Positions 6,868 to 12,197 of a DNA stretch of 12,197 bases are shown here, piece by piece. This DNA comes from Sedimenticola sp. (lineage in GTDB: Bacteria; Pseudomonadota; Gammaproteobacteria; Chromatiales; Chromatiaceae): contig JALVUB010000031.1 in the NCBI GenBank assembly GCA_027023915.1, positions 1-12,197 on the forward strand. Reading direction: 5' to 3'. The position numbers and the translations under genes were made by a program. Position 1 is the first letter of the stretch. Every line of letters begins with the position of its first letter. The notes beneath the pieces were generated by a model. The model saw only the letters and a program-made list of their open reading frames with translations, was not told where the DNA came from and ran no database searches.

Positions 6868-7923
6868 ATGTCGGTGGTGACGGCGCAGAAGGGTGGGGAA
6901 GGGCTGCTTCCCTGGGGTTCACCGGAGGCGAAACGGATGGAGGTTCATGTGGCCCGTTTTCTCGAAAGGGAGTACAAGGCGCTGTGCAAAAAACCGGTGC
7001 CTATCGAGTCGGTTGATCTTTGCCCGGCCTCGGGAATCCTTTCGGAACAGACCGGCGACTTGATGGATGTCCACTATGACGAAAAAGCCGAGTTTTTCGA
7101 TGCCTTTCTTGACCGCCGCTATCGCGCTTACACCATGGCCTATTACGGAGAGACGCCCGAAGAGGTGGAATCATCCGGGCTTACTCTGGAAGAGGCCCAG
7201 GGCAACAAGTTCCGGCTCATTGCCGAGCGCATCGGGCTGCGGGGTGATGAGCGTATCCTGAATATCGGCTGTGGTTTCGGCTCCTTCGAAAGCTGGCTTT
7301 TCGAGAACTATCCCGATGTGGAGGTGGTGGGGGTAACCCCCAGCATCGTCCAGGTGGATTTTCTAAGGAAATGCATGGCTGATTCCGAGCACCCATTTGG
7401 GCAAGGCCGGTTCCGGGTGATCCATAAGGATCTCGATTCCCTGGACGATGAAGATGTGGAGCCGGAGAGTTTCGACGTGGTCACTTCCATCGGCCTGGTA
7501 TGCGCCATTCGCAACCTGGAGCAGCTCCATGCCAAGGTGGCGCGCTATCTGCGGCCGGGGGGCAGGGCGTTTCACCATCTCATCACCTCCCGTCCGGTGA
7601 TTCCCCAGTTTCTCGACCCTTCAAAGAGCCTCATCGGCGCCTATTTCCCAGGTGGTCGTATCTGGCCGTTCGACGAGTTGCCGCGCCATGCCGAGTCTCA
7701 TCTCCGTTTCGAGAAGAGTTGGTTCATTAACGGCATGAACTACTGGACCACCCTGGACGAGTGGCACAAGCGTTACTGGGGCAGCCTGGAACGGCTCAGG
7801 CAACACCTGCCGCCAGAACGCCTGAAGTTCTGGAACGATTACTTCATTCTCTGCAAGGCTTGTTTCCGGCCGGAATCGGGCATCCATTTCGGCAACGGGC
7901 ACTACCTGTTCAGCAAGGGGTAA
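6868..7923 (+). CDS. Cyclopropane-fatty-acid-synthase-like SAM methyltransferase, atypical active site
   Basis: 351 residues, slightly shorter than E. coli Cfa (382). A Rossmann-type S-adenosylmethionine site is clear in NIGCGFGSFESWL (Asn132 to about 144). Upstream, HYDEKAEFFDAFLDRRYRAY, followed by LEEAQGNKF, matches the HYD...SCAYW and LESAQ region of Cfa. Downstream, AFHHLIT (His237, Ile239), YFPGGRIWP and NYWTTLDEWHKRYW (Tyr292) match the catalytic half. Two bicarbonate-binding residues of Cfa appear replaced: Cys139 by Met90 and Glu239 by Cys212. Methyl transfer to an unsaturated acyl or related lipid is therefore plausible, but cyclopropane formation is doubtful. The start is ATG 6868, preceded by GGGGGTGA; TTG 6856 is an alternative. 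It ends 5 bp from the convergent ketosynthase. No good promoter is visible in the 45 bp after the tRNA terminator. Confidence 0.85.
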   Translation: MSVVTAQKGGEGLLPWGSPEAKRMEVHVARFLEREYKALCKKPVPIESVDLCPASGILSEQTGDLMDVHYDEKAEFFDAFLDRRYRAYTMAYYGETPEEVESSGLTLEEAQGNKFRLIAERIGLRGDERILNIGCGFGSFESWLFENYPDVEVVGVTPSIVQVDFLRKCMADSEHPFGQGRFRVIHKDLDSLDDEDVEPESFDVVTSIGLVCAIRNLEQLHAKVARYLRPGGRAFHHLITSRPVIPQFLDPSKSLIGAYFPGGRIWPFDELPRHAESHLRFEKSWFINGMNYWTTLDEWHKRYWGSLERLRQHLPPERLKFWNDYFILCKACFRPESGIHFGNGHYLFSKG

Positions 7924-7928
7924 ACCGC

Positions 7929-9137
7929 TCAGGCGGCCCTTTCCACCACCAGGACGGCGTTGAGTCCGCCGAAGGCGAAGGCATTGCTCATGGCAAAGCG
8001 GGCGTTTTTCAGGGGTCTTGCCTGGTTGGGCACATAGTCCAGGTCGCACCCTTCCCCCGGCTCGGTGAAGTTGGCGGTGGGAGGCGCCATCTGCTCTTTC
8101 AGAGCAAGCACGGTGGCGATCAGCTCCAGCGCCCCGGCCGCCCCCAGAGCGTGTCCGTGCATGGATTTGGTGGAGGAGACCGCCAGCCGCCCCGCGTGGT
8201 CCCCGAAGACGGCGTGGATGGCGCGGGTTTCGGAAAGGTCGTTGAGCTGGGTGCCGGTGCCGTGGGCGTTGAGATAGCCGATCGAGTCGGCGGAAATGCC
8301 GGCGTCGTCCAGCGCCGCCTGCATGGCTCGGGCGGCACCTTCCGGTGATGGATCGGTGATATGGCTGGCATCCGCGCTCATGCCGATGCCACGGATCAGG
8401 CCGTGGATGGCGGCGCCCCGACGCTCGGCATGGTCCAGGGATTCCAGCACCACCATCCCGGCGCCCTCTCCCAGCACCAATCCCTTGCGGTCGCGGCTGA
8501 AGGGGCGGCAGGTGTCGGGCGACAGAATGCGCAATGCCTCCCAGGACTTGAGCAGGCCGTAGGTGAAAGGCGCGTCCGTGCCGCCGGCGATGGCAGTCTC
8601 TGCCAAACCGGCACGGATCATCAACACCGCCTGGGCGATGGCGTGGTTGGTGGATGCACAGGCGCTGGCCACGGTGAAAGCCGGGCCCTGGATGCCGAGA
8701 TCCATGGTTACCTGACTGGAGGCCGCCGACGGCATCCCTCGCGGAATGGTAAAGGGGTGAACCCGGCGTTTCTCTTCCTTGTAGAGCTTTTGGTAAGTGA
8801 GTTCGTCGGTCTCCTTGCCGCCGCAGCCGGTGCCGATCACCGCCGCCATGGTTTTGCGATGTGCCTCATTCAGACCGGCGTTGGCTACCGCCTCACGCGC
8901 CGCGAGCAGGGCGAACTGGCTGTGGCGGTCGAGCAGGCCGAGCTGGGCGGGCTGGAAGTGCTTTTCCGGGCGGTAATCCGGCACCTGGGCCGCCGTGGCC
9001 ACCTTAAGATCACTCTCATCAAAACCTTTCAGCGGCTGGATGCCGCTTTTTCCTTCGCGCAGCGCCTGCCAACAGGCGTCAGCGTCAAGCCCCAGGCCGG
9101 AGACGCAACCCAGGCCGGTGATGGCGACTGTTTTCAT
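7929..9137 (-). CDS. Beta-ketoacyl-ACP synthase, FabF/NodE-like
   Basis: 402 residues, the length of FabF-type condensing enzymes. The thiolase-fold landmarks are intact: Cys160 in VASACAST, His292 in NAHGTGTQLND, Lys324 and His329 in STKSMHGHALGAAGA, and the glycine-rich end AFAFGGLNAVLVV. It should therefore be a functional decarboxylating Claisen condensation enzyme that extends an acyl chain on a carrier protein. The start overlaps the stop of the upstream carrier-protein gene by 4 bp (9134-9137), so the two are coupled and probably partners. The stretch FTEPGEGCDLDYVPN is of the FabF/NodE kind, but I cannot place it in a subfamily. With no fabD, fabG or other fab gene beside it, it is unlikely to be the housekeeping FabF. 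The product is unknown. Confidence 0.9.
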   Translation of the reverse strand: MKTVAITGLGCVSGLGLDADACWQALREGKSGIQPLKGFDESDLKVATAAQVPDYRPEKHFQPAQLGLLDRHSQFALLAAREAVANAGLNEAHRKTMAAVIGTGCGGKETDELTYQKLYKEEKRRVHPFTIPRGMPSAASSQVTMDLGIQGPAFTVASACASTNHAIAQAVLMIRAGLAETAIAGGTDAPFTYGLLKSWEALRILSPDTCRPFSRDRKGLVLGEGAGMVVLESLDHAERRGAAIHGLIRGIGMSADASHITDPSPEGAARAMQAALDDAGISADSIGYLNAHGTGTQLNDLSETRAIHAVFGDHAGRLAVSSTKSMHGHALGAAGALELIATVLALKEQMAPPTANFTEPGEGCDLDYVPNQARPLKNARFAMSNAFAFGGLNAVLVVERAA

Positions 9138-9388
9138 CTGTTCTGGGCCGCCAACAGTTTTTCAACCCCATCGATAATGTCGCCCACGGTTCGCAGCTTT
9201 TTCAGCTCTTCATTGGGCACTTCGATGCCGTATTGATCTTCGATGTCGAACACCAAAGAGATGGAGTCGAGAGAAGTGATGCCCAGTTCATCCAGGGTGG
9301 ATTCAGGCGTGATTTCACTTTCGCTCACCATTTTCTGACGGGCGATGGACTCTTTCAGGGTTTTTTCTATGTCGCTTTTGGTGACCAT
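9134..9388 (-). CDS. Acyl carrier protein with TSL instead of DSL at the pantetheine site
   Basis: 84 residues, a free-standing acyl carrier protein. The four-helix fold is recognisable: acidic helix I, then LDELGITSLDSISLVFDIEDQYGIEV, then a final helix (VGDIIDGVEKLL). The serine that would carry 4'-phosphopantetheine is Ser39, in Thr38-Ser39-Leu40; most carrier proteins have Asp before this Ser. The start at 9388 has GGAG (complement at 9397-9400) at 8 bp spacing. It is the first gene of a two-gene operon with the ketosynthase. Its pairing suggests delivery of a dedicated acyl chain to that enzyme rather than bulk fatty-acid synthesis, where acpP normally sits beside fabG and fabF. A phosphopantetheinyl transferase is not in the window. 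Confidence 0.9.
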   Translation of the reverse strand: MVTKSDIEKTLKESIARQKMVSESEITPESTLDELGITSLDSISLVFDIEDQYGIEVPNEELKKLRTVGDIIDGVEKLLAAQNR

Positions 9389-9478
9389 GCCAAGGACTCC
9401 AACTTAGATGTCAATCTTTTCATAACCCGGGAAAAACCATTCTCGGTATTTCCAGGGCCCTTCACACCGAAGGACAGC

Positions 9479-9510
9479 GTTTGCTACAGGTTGAATCACC
9501 TGTTGCAAAC
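9479..9510. repeat. Imperfect 13-bp inverted repeat, possible operator
   Basis: Arms GTTTGC-T-ACAGGT and ACCTGT-T-GCAAAC are perfectly symmetric apart from one T opposite T, around a 6-bp centre TGAATC. It lies about 91 bp upstream of the carrier-protein start. The symmetry would suit a dimeric repressor, but it could equally be an RNA hairpin. Confidence 0.7.
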
Positions 9511-9540
9511 GATTCTAACGGCACATCCTTTTGGGAAGCT

Positions 9541-9569
9541 CTGATAAAAGCCTTCCATGGCTTTATCAG
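9541..9569. repeat. 11-bp inverted repeat with one bulged A
   Basis: CTGATAAAAGCC (9541-9552) and GGCTTTATCAG (9559-9569) pair over 11 bp with a single extra A, around the 6-nt loop TTCCAT. It is the second of five closely spaced dyads. Confidence 0.7.
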
Positions 9570-9606
9570 GGTCGCCACGCCGCAACGGGGTTTACGGCTT
9601 GCTCCG

Positions 9607-9633
9607 AAATCAATGGCTTGGCGCCATTGATTT
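9607..9633. repeat. Perfect 11-bp inverted repeat followed by TTTT
   Basis: AAATCAATGGC (9607-9617) and GCCATTGATTT (9623-9633) are exact reverse complements around a 5-nt loop. The last Ts run on to 9634. It resembles a weak intrinsic terminator, but no upstream + strand transcript is known that it would end. Confidence 0.75.
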
Positions 9634-9658
9634 TGCCGGCACTTCCTTTGCGGGGGTT

Positions 9659-9679
9659 AGGCTTGAATTTTTCAAACCT
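9659..9679. repeat. Short inverted repeat AGG-TTGAA / TTCAA-CCT
   Basis: AGG-c-TTGAA and TTCAA-a-CCT form an 8-bp dyad with one mismatch around a 3-nt loop. Alone it would be unremarkable; it is listed because it follows the three stronger dyads. Confidence 0.5.
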
Positions 9680-9691
9680 TCCTTTGGATCC

Positions 9692-9720
9692 AGAAAAATC
9701 ACCGTCCAGGCAATTTTTCT
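9692..9720. repeat. 8-bp A+T-rich inverted repeat AGAAAAAT / ATTTTTCT
   Basis: The two exact 8-bp arms (9692-9699 and 9713-9720) are separated by 13 bp. The low-complexity A/T arms make chance more likely here than for the first three repeats. Confidence 0.4.
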
Positions 9721-10024
9721 CCAGACAAGCCAAAAAGCGTTTTCAGCTTGTTCTGTTTCTATTTGTTTGTAGAGTCAAAAATGGCGGGGCTTCCCTGTCC
9801 TACACGGGTGCCACGAGATTTTGGAGTGGTCCTTAAGTTTGCTGATTTTTTGTCGCTAAAAGGGGGAAAAATGACGTAAATCGATTGATAAACCTGGGCC
9901 ATGATTTGCAAAGCGCTATGAAAAATATTTTTATAACAACAACTTATGCGAACACCTGAATCACATGGCATGGAACGTGCTAGTGAATAATATGGGTGAA
10001 CTGTGCTTTGATAAAGCTATGGCC

Positions 10025-12197
10025 ATGAATGGTGTGATGAGTAAAACAGAAAACACTCCTCAAGGCAAGGTTGAACGCGAGAGAGCGGAACAACTGGAAG
10101 GTGAGCGCGAACAGGCGCTGCTGCGGCTTTTGCTGCCGCTGGCTTTCATCGCCTATCTGGTTTTCGACGGATGGTACAGCGGCAAGGGCTTTCTGGCCTA
10201 TTGGGCGCCGCTACGGTTGTCGGTGGTTTTTCTTGCCTTTGCGCTATCCCATGCGGTGATAACCCATTTTGCCCAGACCCCCTCGGTGCTGCGCAGAGGG
10301 ATCGCCATCTTCATGGACGTTTCCGCCACCTCTTACATCATGTATGTCGCGGGTGAAGCTGGAGCGCCCTGGTTCGGCGTCTATCCCTGGATAATCTTTG
10401 GTAACACTTTCCGCTACGGCGGTTGGAGCACCTATCTGTCCACCGGCCTCTCGGTGGTTGGGTTTGGAACGGTTCTGGTGTTTTCAGACTACTGGACCGC
10501 CCATCGTGCTGTGGGGACAGGGTTGTTGATGACCCTTCTGATATTGCCAGTGTACGCGGCCGCGCTGGCACAGCGGCTGCGAAAGGCCCAGAGGGAGGCG
10601 GAAGAGGCCAACCGTGCCAAGAGCCAGTTCCTGGCCAACATGAGCCACGAGATCAGAACACCATTGAACGGCATCATCGGCGCCACGGAACTGTTGGCCG
10701 CCCGGGAGCTTGCGGGCAAGGAGAGGCAACTGGTGGGGATAGTGGATCGTTCCAGCCGCATGCTGTTGGAGCTGGTGAACAACGTTCTCGATCTGTCCAA
10801 GATCGAAGCCAACCGGCTGGTGATGGAAAAAGAGGGGTTCGATCTTCACGCGCTGGTCAACGGACTCGAAGAGATGATGAGCGTGGAGGCTCAGAAGAAA
10901 GGATTGAGCCTATATTGCAGCATGGATCCCCGGTTGCCCATACGGCTTGTGGGGGATGAGCACCACCTTCGCCAGGTGTTGGTGAATCTGTTGGGCAATG
11001 CGATCAAATTCACCAGCGAAGGAGAGGTGGAGCTGCGCTGCACCTTGGTGGGTGAGCATGACGGTATTTGTCAGGTGACCTTTGCGGTGCGCGACACCGG
11101 AATCGGAATTCCCGAGGACAAACAGCAGCTGATTCTTGAGCCGTTCACCCAGGCGGACAACTCCACTTCACGTCGTTTTGGTGGTACCGGCCTGGGAACG
11201 ACCATTGCCCGTGAACTGGTGGCCCTCATGGGAGGGGATTTGCGTCTCGAGAGCGTTCCTGATGAGGGCTCAACATTCTGGTTCACATTACCCTTGAAAG
11301 CCGCCGAAACCGGGATGGAATCCCTGCCGGTCGTTGGACGCGCGGTATTGGTGCTGTTTCGCGATGACGGGGAGGCCGTTCGCTTGGGCAGCTTGTTGAG
11401 GAGCTGGAATCTGGAAGTGCTTTCGGCGACCTCCCTGGACGAGGCGGAACAGCTTTTGTGGCGGGCAGGCCATGAATACACGCCGGTGGAGGCGATGGTC
11501 GTTTGCAATGAGTTTGTCGGGCAGGTGGAGTCGTTACGCGAACGGTGGGCGGATCAATCCCTGTTGGCCCAGACCAAACCCATGATTGCCGTATGTGACG
11601 ACAGCAGGGTTGCACGGGAACATCAGTTGCGGGGGCGGTCGATGTGGGTGAGCTCGGAACAAGAATTGTTCCGGGCGCTGCACACGATAAATCTGCCGGA
11701 GGGGATCGTTCACCAGCCGTTCAACGAGGTTCGCGACAATCAAGTCCGGCTCAATGTGCTGGTGGCCGACGACAACGCCACCAACCGGCTGATTCTGACG
11801 GTCATGCTGACTACCGCCGGGCATCGGGTGACCGAAGTGTCCAGTGGCGAATCCTTTCTCGAAGCTGTTGAAGAGGATGAGTACGATCTGGTGCTGCTGG
11901 ACATGCATATGCCCGATCTCAACGGCCTTGAGGCCTATCAGCTCTATCGGTTCGCCCATGCCGGTGAGCCTCTGGTTCCCTTTATCATGGTGACGGCCGA
12001 TGTTACCGATGCGGCCCGTCGGGCGTGTGAAGAAGCGGGCATCGAACAGGTGTTGACCAAGCCGGTGAGCGCCATGGATCTGTTCCGGGCAATCGATGCC
12101 CTGGGCATTGGAAATAGGCCTGCTCCAGCGGAGAAGGCGTCTTCTGTTTCCACTTTTTTGTCAGAGGATGTTCCGCTGGTGGACGAGGGCAAGGTCC
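10025..12197 (+). CDS. RpfC-like hybrid sensor histidine kinase, partial at 3' end
   Basis: At least 724 residues are visible and the gene continues past the window. Five membrane helices (about 32-47, 62-82, 92-109, 137-154, 163-181) form an N-terminal sensor resembling Xanthomonas RpfC, including the EREQALLRLLL entry, the WxxxGNxxRYG motif (WIIFGNTFRYGG, about 122-133) and the end of helix 5. The kinase core has His208 in MSHEIRTPLNG, Asn325 (GNAIKFT), Asp357 (DTGIGIP) and GGTGLGTTIA from Gly386. Residues about 440-555 look like a receiver without its phosphoacceptor. An intact receiver follows, with Asp582, Asp583, Asp626 (LLDMHMPD), Thr657 and Lys679. RpfC ends in an HPt domain, expected downstream. 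The start is uncertain: in-frame ATGs at 9992, 10019, 10025 and 10037 all lack a good Shine-Dalgarno. The ligand is unproven. Confidence 0.85.
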   Translation, partial: MNGVMSKTENTPQGKVERERAEQLEGEREQALLRLLLPLAFIAYLVFDGWYSGKGFLAYWAPLRLSVVFLAFALSHAVITHFAQTPSVLRRGIAIFMDVSATSYIMYVAGEAGAPWFGVYPWIIFGNTFRYGGWSTYLSTGLSVVGFGTVLVFSDYWTAHRAVGTGLLMTLLILPVYAAALAQRLRKAQREAEEANRAKSQFLANMSHEIRTPLNGIIGATELLAARELAGKERQLVGIVDRSSRMLLELVNNVLDLSKIEANRLVMEKEGFDLHALVNGLEEMMSVEAQKKGLSLYCSMDPRLPIRLVGDEHHLRQVLVNLLGNAIKFTSEGEVELRCTLVGEHDGICQVTFAVRDTGIGIPEDKQQLILEPFTQADNSTSRRFGGTGLGTTIARELVALMGGDLRLESVPDEGSTFWFTLPLKAAETGMESLPVVGRAVLVLFRDDGEAVRLGSLLRSWNLEVLSATSLDEAEQLLWRAGHEYTPVEAMVVCNEFVGQVESLRERWADQSLLAQTKPMIAVCDDSRVAREHQLRGRSMWVSSEQELFRALHTINLPEGIVHQPFNEVRDNQVRLNVLVADDNATNRLILTVMLTTAGHRVTEVSSGESFLEAVEEDEYDLVLLDMHMPDLNGLEAYQLYRFAHAGEPLVPFIMVTADVTDAARRACEEAGIEQVLTKPVSAMDLFRAIDALGIGNRPAPAEKASSVSTFLSEDVPLVDEGKV

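Larger units (their letters stand above)
9389..10024. other. Gene-poor, A+T-richer intergenic region between divergent genes
   Basis: About 640 bp separate the minus-strand carrier-protein operon from the plus-strand kinase gene. No reading frame looks like a recognised protein. The longer open frames here lack family motifs. A 32-codon ATG frame at 9781-9879 has a weak upstream GAG but no supporting evidence. The base composition is visibly A+T-richer than the flanking genes. Five inverted repeats lie between 9479 and 9720 and are listed separately. The region must hold the promoters of both divergent transcripts, but I find no convincing -35/-10 pair for either. Confidence 0.75.

Noticed and set aside
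8361..9236. 291-codon plus-strand open frame opposite the ketosynthase
   Set aside because: It runs antisense through the intact ketosynthase and into the carrier-protein gene. The translation shows no recognisable domain, and long antisense frames are common in G+C-rich DNA.
9409..9414. Perfect TTGACA on the minus strand just before the carrier-protein gene
   Set aside because: A matching -10 box at 17 bp spacing would fall on the start codon, and that sequence (GGCATG) is not a -10 box. It is probably coincidental.
9531..9836. 101-codon plus-strand open frame in the gene-free region
   Set aside because: It spans two of the inverted repeats and part of a third, and has no ribosome binding site that I can defend and no family resemblance. 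Its composition is that of non-coding DNA.
9906..9937. TTGCAA and TATAAC as a promoter for the kinase gene
   Set aside because: The spacing of 20 bp is too long, and the alternative TATTTT gives only 14 bp. The A+T-rich tract produces such matches easily.
9759..9971. 70-codon minus-strand open frame upstream of the kinase
   Set aside because: There are no motifs and no clear Shine-Dalgarno, and it overlaps the equally unsupported small plus-strand frame.
1..12197. CRISPR arrays, insertion sequences, rRNA genes
   Set aside because: No regularly spaced direct repeats, transposase motifs or rRNA signature sequences were seen on either strand.

Overview
The window reads as a gammaproteobacterial chromosome segment. 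It carries the ruvB - ybgC - tolQRAB - pal - cpoB - queE - queC - tRNA-Lys gene order known from Pseudomonas and relatives, with proteobacterial Tol-Pal proteins and G+C-rich codon use. The species cannot be fixed from the sequence, although the RpfC-type kinase at the right end suggests a lineage with fatty-acid-type signalling.

Region 1 (1-6822, + strand) is a compact conserved block. The end of ruvB is followed by nine complete genes, most overlapping by 1-8 bp or separated by at most 10 bp, so they are probably co-transcribed and largely translationally coupled. YbgC, TolQRAB, Pal and CpoB form the trans-envelope Tol-Pal machine, which holds the outer membrane to the peptidoglycan and constricts it at division. 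QueE and QueC carry out consecutive steps towards preQ0, the precursor of queuosine. A tRNA-Lys(TTT) gene with its own TATAAT box and a strong intrinsic terminator closes the block.

Region 2 (6823-9388) looks accessory and lipid-related. A cyclopropane-synthase-like methyltransferase on + meets, tail to tail and only 5 bp away, a minus-strand operon of a free-standing acyl carrier protein and a FabF/NodE-like ketosynthase. The methyltransferase lacks two residues that bind bicarbonate in true cyclopropane synthases. The carrier protein has Thr-Ser-Leu where Asp-Ser-Leu is usual.

Region 3 (9389-10024) is about 640 bp without a convincing gene. It is visibly more A+T-rich than its flanks and holds five inverted repeats within about 240 bp.

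Region 4 (10025-12197) is the first part of a hybrid sensor histidine kinase with a five-helix membrane domain resembling RpfC, the receptor for diffusible signal factor fatty acids. It has a kinase core, a degenerate receiver-like segment and an intact receiver, and runs off the window. Regions 2-4 together could be a fatty-acyl synthesis or modification unit beside a fatty-acid-type sensor. That link is inference from proximity and family knowledge only.
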